DNA of 64,000 nt from NCBI RefSeq assembly GCF_002101395.1, contig NZ_CP019706.1, forward strand, positions 3,348,001 through 3,412,000, given 5' to 3'. The translations under genes and the position numbers were made by a program. Below are positions 17,338-25,173 of this stretch, piece after piece; positions within the stretch are counted from its first letter, which is position 1; each line of letters opens with the position of its first letter. The notes under the pieces were generated by a model. The model was not told where the DNA came from. It saw nothing but the letters and a program-made list of their open reading frames with translations, and made no database searches. This DNA comes from Pantoea alhagi. GTDB lineage: Bacteria; Pseudomonadota; Gammaproteobacteria; Enterobacterales; Enterobacteriaceae.

Positions 17338-18482
17338 GCCTTTGCCGCAGCGACCGCGCGTTCCAGACGTGTCACCGCCTCTTCCAGCGTGGCCCGCGTA
17401 CAGCCGAAGTTAAAACGCACGAAGCCATCGTCGCCAAACTCCCGCCCCGGTGAAAAACCCAGCCCGTGCTGCTCAAACCAGAGCGTCGGGCTGTCAATAC
17501 TGGGCAAGCGTGCTGAAATCCAGGCCAGATAGGTGGCTTCCGGTGGCGCGACGCACAAACCTGGCAGCGCGTTAACACGTTTACACAGCCAGTCACGATT
17601 ATGGCGCAGATAGTCGAGCTGAGCCTCAAGCCAGGGCTGACCATCGCGCCAGGCTGCGGTAGCAGCGGTCAGCGCCAGGATATCTGGCGAGGGTACCAGG
17701 CCGCGACGTGCCTCTTTGAAACGCTGGCGCAACGCTTTATTCGGAATAATCGCCAGCGATGCGCCCAGGCCAGCGATATTAAAGGTTTTCGACGGTGAAA
17801 TAAGCGTCACTGAACGCTGCGCGGCATCCTCGCTAAGCGTAGCGAAAGGCGTATGCGTTAAGCCCGGCTCCAGGATCAGATCGCAGTGGATCTCATCAGA
17901 ACAGACAATCAAATCGTGGCGCTGGGCAAACCGCAGTTGCTCCGCTAACTCTTCGCGCCGGTAGACCGTGCCGCCGGGATTGTGCGGATTACACAGCATC
18001 AGCAATTTCTCATTTCCCTTTAGCTGCATCTCCGCCGCTGCCAGATCCATTACCCAGCGCTGATTTTCCAGCCGCATTTGCAGATTGATTTGGCTGCGCT
18101 CTGCCCAGGCGGCGGCCAGTCTGAAAGGAGGATAAATGGGCGTCGGGGCAAGGGTACCTTCACCAGGAGAGGTAAAGGCGCGCACGCATAAATTGAGACC
18201 GGTAACCACGCCGGGCAAAAACACTAACCAGTCCGGCTCAATCTGCCAGTGATAGCGGGTGGCCATACGTTCAATAACGATATCGATAAGCTCGTCGGGC
18301 TCGCTGCCGTAACCGAATACGCCATGTTCCACGCGCGCGTGCAGCGCCTCGATAACCGCAGGCGGCGAACGAAAGTCAGTATCCGCTACCCACAGCGGCA
18401 AAACATCGCGGTCGCCATATTTTCGCCATTTAAGGCTATCGCTGTGATACCGGTCTACCCATTGGTCGAAATTGAATGCCAT
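17334..18482 (-). CDS. PatB/MalY-type PLP-dependent C-S lyase
   Basis: A 382-residue fold-type I PLP enzyme. The PLP lysine lies in SPSKTFNIAGLGAS and the phosphate and ring contacts in NPHNPGG and SDEIHCDL are typical of the PatB/MalY branch (cystathionine beta-lyase activity). In E. coli MalY also represses MalT; whether this protein has such a role cannot be told. It diverges from cutC with an 85-nt gap. Assignment to the family is sure; the substrate is inferred (cystathionine or other cysteine S-conjugates). Confidence 0.88.
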   Translation of the reverse strand: MAFNFDQWVDRYHSDSLKWRKYGDRDVLPLWVADTDFRSPPAVIEALHARVEHGVFGYGSEPDELIDIVIERMATRYHWQIEPDWLVFLPGVVTGLNLCVRAFTSPGEGTLAPTPIYPPFRLAAAWAERSQINLQMRLENQRWVMDLAAAEMQLKGNEKLLMLCNPHNPGGTVYRREELAEQLRFAQRHDLIVCSDEIHCDLILEPGLTHTPFATLSEDAAQRSVTLISPSKTFNIAGLGASLAIIPNKALRQRFKEARRGLVPSPDILALTAATAAWRDGQPWLEAQLDYLRHNRDWLCKRVNALPGLCVAPPEATYLAWISARLPSIDSPTLWFEQHGLGFSPGREFGDDGFVRFNFGCTRATLEEAVTRLERAVAAAKA

Positions 18483-18567
18483 GATTACGTCTCTCTTTAT
18501 ACTACCTGCAAACTGAGCCTAACTGAGAATCAGGAAACCAGCCAGCAGTCATTAACAGGAGGATGAA

Positions 18568-19320
18568 ATGGTTAAACTGGAAGTCTGCTGCTACGGAATC
18601 GACTGCGCGGTTAACGCCCAGCAGGCGGGCGCTGACCGGATTGAGCTTTGCGCCGCGCCGAAAGAGGGCGGTTTAACACCGTCCGCAGGCATGTTACAGG
18701 CGGCACGTGAACATCTTGATATTCCGGTCCACCCTATTGTTCGTCCACGCGGCGGCGATTTTTGCTACAGCGCCCGTGAATTCGCCACGATGAAATCGGA
18801 TGTAGCGTTAATTCGGGAACTGGGTTTTCCCGGTGTGGTGCTGGGGATGCTTGATGAAGATGCCTATATAGACATCAACAGGATGGAGGAAATAATGTCG
18901 CTGTGTGGCGATATGCAGGTGACTTTCCATCGTGCTTTTGATCTCTGCCATAGTCCGAAACGTACCCTGGAGACATTGACCGGGCTGGGCGTTGCGCGCA
19001 TTCTGACATCAGGCCAGCAACAAAATGCGGAGAACGGAATTGCATTGTTAAAGGAACTTACTGAGTTAAGTAAAGGTCCAATTATTATGGCGGGGGCGGG
19101 CATCAGGTTAAGCAACCTGCAAAAGTTTCTGGATGTCGGGATCCGTGAGCTGCACAGCTCAGCCAGTCATCTGGTTTCTTCCCCGATGCGCTACCGGAAA
19201 GCGGGTGTTTCCATGAGTTCCGATGTCGAGACCGATGAATTCAGTCGTCAATGTGTTGATGGCGAGATGGTTGAGGCGATGAAGAGCATTATGCAGATGA
19301 ATGTTGTTCGGGTTGCCTGA
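18568..19320 (+). CDS. cutC: Copper homeostasis protein CutC
   Basis: A 250-residue TIM-barrel protein matching E. coli CutC throughout: ADRIELCAAPKEGGLTPS, HPIVRPRGGDFCYS, TFHRAFD and IIMAGAGIR. It is cytoplasmic. The early link to copper tolerance in E. coli is partly attributed to effects on the neighbouring small-RNA region, so the molecular role remains unclear. Good AGGAGG Shine-Dalgarno. It ends before a terminator and borders the variable region that follows. Confidence 0.94.
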   Translation: MVKLEVCCYGIDCAVNAQQAGADRIELCAAPKEGGLTPSAGMLQAAREHLDIPVHPIVRPRGGDFCYSAREFATMKSDVALIRELGFPGVVLGMLDEDAYIDINRMEEIMSLCGDMQVTFHRAFDLCHSPKRTLETLTGLGVARILTSGQQQNAENGIALLKELTELSKGPIIMAGAGIRLSNLQKFLDVGIRELHSSASHLVSSPMRYRKAGVSMSSDVETDEFSRQCVDGEMVEAMKSIMQMNVVRVA

Positions 19321-19380
19321 ACCATAAACAGTTTTTGCCGCGCAGCACGCCGTTCCTCAGACGTGATGTTTGCAAGTACC

Positions 19381-19410
19381 AAACCCCAGCACTTTGTTGG
19401 GGTTTTTTTT
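19381..19410 (+). terminator. Terminator after cutC
   Basis: AAACCCCA pairs with TGGGGTTT across a short loop and continues into eight T residues. Confidence 0.85.
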
Positions 19411-19704
19411 ATGCCAAACAGAGCCAGATAAAAGGCGTGACTTTAAAATCATAACCTGCCTGCTGCATCATTTTTAGTGGATTTCACACGCTCACTTCAC
19501 CTGCCACCCCGGGATTTTGACATCAACGCAACATTCCCGCTGTAGAATTAATTCTGCATTTTTTTGCCTGATTTTAACTATTATTAAATTTCGATAAGAA
19601 TATTCTCGATTATCCTGGCTAAATTCTTATGTAATTTTTAAATGGTACTGATGTTTTGTAAATAAGACAAGACTACTTTAGATAAATTGTGAGGATAAAA
19701 GCCC
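19411..19704. other. AT-rich leader of the orphan lipoprotein gene
   Basis: No gene is seen. This strongly AT-rich stretch is the 5' flank of the lipoprotein gene at 19705 and presumably carries its promoter; no convincing -35/-10 pair stands out among many AT-rich hexamers. Confidence 0.4.
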
Positions 19705-20154
19705 ATGAAAAACAGGAAGTTACCAGCGCTTCTCACCGTTATGGTACTGGCTTTAACAGCGTGTAATGAGCAAGAAAGTGTAACGTTTGTTAAAAACCCA
19801 GATAAGTCAGGTGAATCAATCACGCCTCCTGACTGGGCCGCTATTGCACGTAGTGATATTCAGAGCGGTTTAACAATGAGTCTTTTTAGCGCGACCTGTA
19901 AACTCCTTTATCGCGATGAGCAGTGGTTTGTGGGATGCAAACCCGAAGAAGACGAGTCATCATTTATGCTCTATTCCATTCAGCAGGATAAAACCTCGAA
20001 AATGAGTTCTGTGGTGGTTGCGATTAACGATCTGGCCAAACGTTATACGCAACAAAACCTGATGTTGCGTCAAATTATCACTACTGATACGCACAACATC
20101 GCGCTCAATCCAGAACGTTTAAAACAAGATTTCGAAGCCCAGTCAGGAACATAA
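19705..20154 (+). CDS. Putative lipoprotein of unknown function
   Basis: A 149-residue protein with a type II signal peptide: basic MKNRK, a hydrophobic core, and the lipobox LTAC with the lipidated cysteine at residue 20. The +2 residue is Asn, so an outer-membrane location is likely. The mature part is soluble, with a second cysteine pair (TCKLLYRDEQWFVGCK) that could form a disulphide. A GAGGA ribosome-binding site precedes the ATG. I do not recognise the family. It stands alone in the variable cutC-cmoB interval. Confidence 0.75.
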   Translation: MKNRKLPALLTVMVLALTACNEQESVTFVKNPDKSGESITPPDWAAIARSDIQSGLTMSLFSATCKLLYRDEQWFVGCKPEEDESSFMLYSIQQDKTSKMSSVVVAINDLAKRYTQQNLMLRQIITTDTHNIALNPERLKQDFEAQSGT

Positions 20155-20918
20155 AAGGGGGAGCGGATCTCTTTTCAAGCCTGTGCGTTAACAGGTAAGC
20201 CTGCCATTCTGCATCACAGCTGTGTGATATCAACTGTTGCCCCCTGGCTGCCGGAGCCTAATCCGGCGGCACCCTTATTCTTCCCTCGCTACTTCTCCTG
20301 AGCCCTTTTAACGATAGATATCGGCAAAACGTATTGCCTGCCTCTGATAGCTACATCACTGGAAACTCCTTAAGGCCTGAAAAGAATGTTATTAACTTTA
20401 ATACGCTTTGGTACGGAGACGAAAAGTTAAATCTGCAGCAAATTTAACTAAATGAGACAGGTCACATTTTTCACATTGGTTACCAGTGCTAAACACATCA
20501 CGGGATCCGGTGCCGATCTTCCGTTACGCCGCAAAATAAATTCTGCCTTTATAATTTATTGAAAGATATACCTATTTTATTGAACGCCTTTCTCCTGGCG
20601 CGAATGAGAATTTTTCTCAAAAATTCCCAAAAGAGCGAGTTTTTGATTGAATTGATAATAATTCCCTGTATTTAAAGAATAAATTCTATAGGCGGGAAAG
20701 TTATCACTGGAAAGGAAGGAAGTTTTTCACCTTATCAAAAATTTTTTTAAGCAAATTTTCATCTCTTGTTACCGTTAAGCTTGTTTAATCATTAAAAATC
20801 AGAAAATGATTAGCTGACAGGAAGTTAGCTCATCCACAACCCTGCTGAAATGCCTGTCAGCGCTACGTTTTGCTATCGAAACCGCCTGTGAATAAGCCCA
20901 TTTTTTCAGCAAACAAAC
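20155..20918. other. Non-coding AT-rich stretch before phage-like cassette
   Basis: No convincing reading frame or RNA gene is seen. An operator-like ACGTTTTGCTATCG at 20865-20878 is close in sequence to two boxes upstream of the lysozyme gene (21836 and 21861). The base composition is clearly more AT-rich than the core genes, in keeping with foreign or degraded DNA. Confidence 0.45.
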
Positions 20919-20946
20919 TTGACACTTTTTTAATAGCTAATAGTAT
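20919..20946 (+). promoter_or_regulatory. Candidate sigma-70 promoter
   Basis: A perfect TTGACA, 16 nt, then TAGTAT. It points towards the small frame at 21121. Operator-like cores TTTGCTAT (20869) and its inverted form ATAACAAA (20952) flank it. Confidence 0.5.
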
Positions 20947-21120
20947 TTTTAATAACAAAGGTTATGAAGTGTGGTGAATGTGTTAACCGCCTCGTCAGCG
21001 AACTATTAAGCCGCATTCATGCTTCATAGGCGTGTTGAAGCATAGTTGAACCCGGAGCGGCGCCCAGGCGCCGATGGGAAGTTAGATAACTGACGGGCTG
21101 AGTAGCTGAAGAGGTTCGCC

Positions 21121-21321
21121 ATGATTTATGTCTTATATCGTGTCGCCGGTGGGCAGTATCGCGAGTTCACCTTACCGGATGATGATGTGGCGGCTTACCG
21201 GCGCAAATCACGGATTAAAAAGATAGCGACGCCGATAAGTTCGGCGGAGGGGGAGAGTTCGACAGCCGGTAAACGTGGATCATCCACGGTTAAAAAGCCG
21301 TTAGATGGACCTTCGAGATAG
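21121..21321 (+). CDS. Small hypothetical protein antisense to repressor 3' end
   Basis: A 66-residue frame starting ATG at 21121 after GAAGAGG. The first ~29 residues (MIYVLYRVAGGQYREFTLPD ...) look like real protein and are free of overlap. From 21195 on it runs antisense through the last 127 nt of the repressor gene and turns into low-complexity Ser/Lys-rich sequence. It may be a truncated gene whose tail is fortuitous, or a small regulator. No homologue is recognised. Confidence 0.3.
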   Translation: MIYVLYRVAGGQYREFTLPDDDVAAYRRKSRIKKIATPISSAEGESSTAGKRGSSTVKKPLDGPSR

Positions 21322-21797
21322 CGATAAACACTGATGCGCTCATTAACACGAGCGATCACCAGGTCGCCTGACTCTGGCGGAATATCAGTATCAATAATGA
21401 CGATACTGCCCGCAGTAGCTTCAGCACAACCGCTGTTTCGATCTATCAAGTAGGCTCGCCAGGTTTTTTTGGCGCGGACGCCGTTAGGCGTGGTTACGGT
21501 CTCGCTGGTTTTACCTGCCAGCGTCCAGACAGGGACGTCACTGGCCGCGGGAGTATGTGAAAAACCTTCTTTGTTTGAAGGTCCCTGCATCTCTCCCTGA
21601 CCTTTGGCCAGCCATTCGACATTGACGTTGAGTGCGGCCGCGATGTCGACCAGTTTGCGTGATCCAGCGGCCTGACCTTTGGTCAGACGCCAGATAGTAG
21701 GCTGGGAAACGCCGGATGCTTTAGCTAAAGCACCCTGAGTCATTCCGGCCATGTTCATCGCTATATTGAGCCGCGTAGCAAGAGAATCTGTTTTCAT
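21195..21797 (-). CDS. Phage-type XRE/S24-like repressor
   Basis: A 200-residue transcriptional repressor. Residues ~5-60 form an XRE-type helix-turn-helix (LNIAMNMAGMTQGALAKASG, SQPTIWRLTKG); ~95-200 form a LexA/CI-type S24 domain with a possible Ala-Gly cleavage site in WTLAGK. The catalytic positions look lost: the usual GxSM reads SGCAEA and the usual Lys of the KRL motif reads VYRYL. It may therefore not self-cleave. The ATG at 21797 places the HTH at the normal spot; longer frames upstream add an unlikely hydrophobic lead. It is divergent from the lysozyme gene. Confidence 0.87.
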   Translation of the reverse strand: MKTDSLATRLNIAMNMAGMTQGALAKASGVSQPTIWRLTKGQAAGSRKLVDIAAALNVNVEWLAKGQGEMQGPSNKEGFSHTPAASDVPVWTLAGKTSETVTTPNGVRAKKTWRAYLIDRNSGCAEATAGSIVIIDTDIPPESGDLVIARVNERISVYRYLEGPSNGFLTVDDPRLPAVELSPSAELIGVAIFLIRDLRR

Positions 21798-21835
21798 AAA
21801 CGAAAATTTATAGCGCGCCGTATTGTTCGTCAAAC

Positions 21836-21898
21836 ACGCTTTGCTATGGCCTGATTCGATACGTTTTGTTATGGGTTCAAGCATTATACATAACAGAA
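21836..21898. promoter_or_regulatory. Operator-like repeat cluster
   Basis: Two direct boxes, ACGCTTTGCTATGGCC (21836) and ACGTTTTGTTATGGGT (21861), start 25 bp apart. The second forms a 9/10 inverted repeat with CATAACAGAA at 21889-21898. Their place between a repressor and the genes it would control makes them likely repressor operators. Confidence 0.6.
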
Positions 21899-21911
21899 TG
21901 AAAACCACCAA
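21883..21911 (-). promoter_or_regulatory. Promoter of the repressor gene
   Basis: On the minus strand TTGGTG is followed after 17 nt by a perfect TATAAT (21888 to 21883). The -10 lies inside the operator-like repeats, which would allow autoregulation. Confidence 0.6.
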
Positions 21912-21968
21912 TGTGGCAGAGCCAATTTTTAACAAGGTCACGGGTAAGTTAGAGAAGGAGAGAGTGCG

Positions 21969-22439
21969 ATGAGCGAGATAATAAAAATTCTTAAATTTGA
22001 AGAAGGTTATCGGGCAAAGCCTTATATCGATACAGAAGGATATCCGACCGTGGCTTATGGCATCAAACTTGGGCCGCGCGGATGCCCAATCAGTAATTAT
22101 ACCTTCACGGTGCCGGAGGTGGTGGGGAGCGTATGGCTGGAAACTCTGTTGAGCAATAACAGGTTACAAATGAATGCCATGCCGGGAATTGTCGATGCGC
22201 TGCGACATTGTAACGAACCGCGGAGCGATATTTTGTACAGCATGGCATGGCAAATGGGGGTTGAGGGGTTAGCCGGATTCAAGAATATGCTGGCCCTAAT
22301 TTCTCAGGAAAATTTTACCGCAGCGGCCAGCAGCATGTTGATGAGTAAGTGGGCACGGCAAACGCCTAACCGGGCGAAGCGCCATGCGGATGTAATGCGT
22401 AGCGGCAGTTATGAGAGTTACAGAGGGGTAATCATATGA
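21969..22439 (+). CDS. T4-type phage lysozyme (endolysin, GH24)
   Basis: A 156-residue muramidase that cleaves the glycan strands of peptidoglycan. The catalytic triad of T4 lysozyme is visible: E12 in FEEGYR, D21 in DTEGYP and T27. The C-terminal part GLAGFKNM ... KWARQTPNRAKRHADVMRSG closely follows T4 lysozyme (GVAGF, QTPNRAKR). There is no signal peptide, so a holin would be needed for release; a holin-like gene overlaps the stop by 4 nt. An AAGGAG box precedes the ATG by 8 nt. Confidence 0.93.
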   Translation: MSEIIKILKFEEGYRAKPYIDTEGYPTVAYGIKLGPRGCPISNYTFTVPEVVGSVWLETLLSNNRLQMNAMPGIVDALRHCNEPRSDILYSMAWQMGVEGLAGFKNMLALISQENFTAAASSMLMSKWARQTPNRAKRHADVMRSGSYESYRGVII

Positions 22440-22693
22440 AATTACGGCTGGTTAAGGATTGGCCGAACTGGTGGCGCTGGCATTCTACGAAAGCGCTGGT
22501 TGCACTCGGTCTGCTACCTACGATTTGGCTTGAAATGCCTGCTGAGTGGAAAGCATTGATTCCGGCTCACTGGCTACAAATCACTTCATTTATTGTGATG
22601 CTGGTGGGAATGTTCTCACGTATTACCAGGCAAAAAGCACCGCCTGATACCAATACGCCAGCTGATACAGAAGGCACAAATAATACGCCTTGA
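22436..22693 (+). CDS. Holin-like small membrane protein (DUF7940 type)
   Basis: An 85-residue protein beginning MKLRLVKDWPNWWRWHSTKA, followed by two hydrophobic stretches (about 22-36 and 47-64) and a polar Thr/Pro-rich tail. The order lysozyme then small membrane protein, with an ATGA overlap, and the WW-rich start resemble phage proteins annotated as DUF7940 or holin-like. It would let the lysozyme cross the inner membrane. The role is inferred from context and topology and is not proven. Confidence 0.7.
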   Translation: MKLRLVKDWPNWWRWHSTKALVALGLLPTIWLEMPAEWKALIPAHWLQITSFIVMLVGMFSRITRQKAPPDTNTPADTEGTNNTP

Positions 22694-22721
22694 ATTAAAT
22701 ATTACGCACCAGGGCTTAATA

Positions 22722-22802
22722 ATGAAAACGGTAAAGAATAATTCCGTAATAGAAGCGGAAAGGGATTTCCGCAACCTTAATTCGTGCGCTGAACAGTTTT
22801 AA
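22722..22802 (+). CDS. Possible 26-residue peptide
   Basis: A short frame (MKTVKNNSVIEAERDFRNLN ...) lies between the holin-like and tailspike-like genes. There is no strong ribosome-binding site. It could be the remnant of a spanin-type gene, which often follows holin, or chance. Confidence 0.2.
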   Translation: MKTVKNNSVIEAERDFRNLNSCAEQF

Positions 22803-22842
22803 CAAGGATAAAAACCCTTACTTTTCATTCTGGAGGTTCATC

Positions 22843-24522
22843 ATGGCTTTAACTACATCTTCTCAAAAAATTGCTGCAACAAGTGCAACTGATTATACAA
22901 CCGATAATACCGTCGCTTTTCAGGCGCTGCTTAATAAGGAAAGACATGTCATCGTCGATACCATTATTAATCTTTCTGCACAGGTTAAAACTGCCTTTGA
23001 AGGGCAGATTATCGAAGGAACGGAGACGGGTGAAATCAGGCCGATAGGAACCACCATGAGCGGCCGCGCCATGTTGGCTTTAAAGCATCGACGTTGCCGG
23101 GTAAGCAGTTTGAAATCCGCTAACCCTCTCTTGCTGCAGAGTAATGAAAAAGGCGGCGGCCGTCAGGGTACTATCGATATTCAGGCGGACTTCTGTGTCG
23201 TTGAAGGCTGTACCATGGTAAATCAGGTAAACGCCGTTATCGCTTCTTCGACTTACCGTGCGCATGGTTCACGTATTATCAATAATAACTTTTTAGATTG
23301 TATTGGGGTGGGGCTGGAAGATCGCGGCGATGCGGTAAGTATCTGGGGATCGGGTACGGTTATTGCGCATAACTATGCCTCCTGTAAGGCTGATACCGAT
23401 GGACGTATTGCTTTCCACGCCGAAGCGCCGGTGACCTCCACTACCGGGCGTGCACAGTTTGACGCGCAGCACACCATTATGGCAAATAACCTGGCTTACG
23501 GCCCGTTCCGTCGTCACTTTGTCATGGAAGGGATTACCAACGGAACCTCGATTGGCAACGTCTCCATCGGCGGTGCTACCTGGTGGTGCGAAGCTTATAT
23601 TATGTGTACCAACGTGCTGGCAGAAAATACCCTTAAATATACCCGTACCGCCGCCGATCTGCAGGGCTCAAACTGGGTACCAAAACGCGGGGCTATTTGC
23701 GTACAAAACTGGTCTTATAATGTGACCATACGCTCCACGGCGGTCCTGGATGAAGGTTCAGTAGGTGATGGTTTTATTCTCGATCGCTCATCAACGGTAT
23801 TTGGCCAGCATAAACTGACGCTGCAGGTTTCCATGCTGAATAAAGGTGAAGCCAAAAATAACGCCTTTAATTTAGTACCGGCAGAAGATTTGCATCTGAA
23901 TAACTGTTTTGCCGATGGCTTCGCGAACTTAATCAAAAGCTCTACCAATGCTGTTAACACTATCCTGCTGACCGGTTGCCGTCTGCGAGGCAATGGTACC
24001 GCAAGCGGCATTCTGTTCCAGGGCGGTGCAGGCGGTACGCTCTCTATTAACCACAGTATTATTGATGTGGGCACCAATGATTATGCCCTGAGCCTGATGA
24101 ACCTGTCGAAAGTGCACGTTACCAGTACCGGTTTTTCTGGAAATAAATATGCTGCAAATATGCGTGATATTGGCGAGAAGTTTGTCATGAGCAACTGTTA
24201 TAACCTTAACTCAGCTTCTCCGCTATCAATCCGCTATACCAAAACCAATGATGCGGGCGGTTCCAGCTCATTAACCACAGGGGACGTACCGGAAATTGAA
24301 TGGCTGTTTAATCAGAATGATGGCATTACCTGTGGATTCGTCTATTCTCAGGCGCAGCTTAAATCGTTAACTTCTACAGTTAATACTTTCGGCAAAGCGA
24401 TGGGTAAAATCGTGCTGGGTTATAACGCCGATAAGAAACTGCGTTACTACTATGCAACGGGGCAGAGTGCTAATGCGCCCTGGGTAACCTTTGATTATGC
24501 TGAAACCGTGACGCCAGCTTAA
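22843..24522 (+). CDS. Tailspike-like beta-helix protein
   Basis: A 559-residue protein with the look of a phage tailspike: a short N-terminal part (1-60), then a long run of repeating beta-helix rungs with Asn/Gly turns (for instance INNNFLDCIGVG, NYASCKADTDGR, LLTGCRLRGNG), and a C-terminal cap. Such proteins bind or cleave surface polysaccharide; catalytic residues cannot be assigned by eye. There is no signal peptide. A GGAGG box precedes the ATG. No baseplate, head-binding partner or other virion gene is nearby. It lies third behind the lysozyme and holin-like genes and ends at its own terminator. Confidence 0.82.
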   Translation: MALTTSSQKIAATSATDYTTDNTVAFQALLNKERHVIVDTIINLSAQVKTAFEGQIIEGTETGEIRPIGTTMSGRAMLALKHRRCRVSSLKSANPLLLQSNEKGGGRQGTIDIQADFCVVEGCTMVNQVNAVIASSTYRAHGSRIINNNFLDCIGVGLEDRGDAVSIWGSGTVIAHNYASCKADTDGRIAFHAEAPVTSTTGRAQFDAQHTIMANNLAYGPFRRHFVMEGITNGTSIGNVSIGGATWWCEAYIMCTNVLAENTLKYTRTAADLQGSNWVPKRGAICVQNWSYNVTIRSTAVLDEGSVGDGFILDRSSTVFGQHKLTLQVSMLNKGEAKNNAFNLVPAEDLHLNNCFADGFANLIKSSTNAVNTILLTGCRLRGNGTASGILFQGGAGGTLSINHSIIDVGTNDYALSLMNLSKVHVTSTGFSGNKYAANMRDIGEKFVMSNCYNLNSASPLSIRYTKTNDAGGSSSLTTGDVPEIEWLFNQNDGITCGFVYSQAQLKSLTSTVNTFGKAMGKIVLGYNADKKLRYYYATGQSANAPWVTFDYAETVTPA

Positions 24523-24529
24523 TTAACCA

Positions 24530-24560
24530 GGCCTTCCGTGCAATGCGGAAGGCCCTTTTT
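24530..24560 (+). terminator. Terminator after tailspike-like gene
   Basis: GGCCTTCCG pairs with CGGAAGGCC and is followed by CTTTTTG. It ends the lysozyme-holin-tailspike unit. Confidence 0.92.
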
Positions 24561-24782
24561 GCTTAAATAAATTTAACAATGCCGTTCCTTAGCTTACTCC
24601 TTCTGTATGACAGTATGAACACACCCTTGCGCATATTAGCAGCCAGTTATTAATACGGTTTCTACCGGGTAAGTTTTCACCTTTTTTCCTTTATCCCTTT
24701 CAACCTGTTAAATCCAGTTAGTTTATTTTTCCGGGCTCTTTTTTAACCGGTTTATGCCGAAACAGAAGGAGTTGTCACAGTC

Positions 24783-25101
24783 ATTAACGATACTGATTTA
24801 GTTAACCAGGCTAAAAATAAAATAATTTATAATAAAGCGGCTATTGCGCCTTTTAATAGTATATTTCTGACCGGGTATCGGCTGGAGGGTAACGGTACCG
24901 CTACGGGGATTCTGCTTTGTCTATCCGCAGGCACAGCTTGCTTCCTCCGCCGCCGCCGTAAATGCTATTGGTAAATCCTCAGGCAAGATTGTACTGAGCT
25001 ATGATGTAAGTAAGCAGCTACGTTACTACTATGCCACGGGTGAAGAGGCGAAAGCGCCATGGGCCATGCTGGAAAGCACGCGTTCAGTTACGCCTGCCTG
25101 A
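24783..25101 (+). pseudogene. Truncated second copy of the tailspike-like gene
   Basis: One frame from about 24783 reads NSIFLTGYRLEGNGTATGIL, matching NTILLTGCRLRGNGTASGIL of the intact gene. Then, with a frame change, CFVYPQAQLASS ... GKIVLSYDVSKQLRYYYATG ... APW ... VTPA matches the last ~65 residues of the intact protein up to an identical VTPA-stop end. Around 105 residues between the two blocks are deleted. There is no start codon and no N-terminal part. It shows that a related but diverged tailspike gene once stood here. Confidence 0.85.
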
Positions 25102-25173
25102 CCTGATGCTACTGCCGTCTACGGCGGAGGCCTTGATGCTGGTATCCCCGTGGCATTACCACAGGAATTGATA

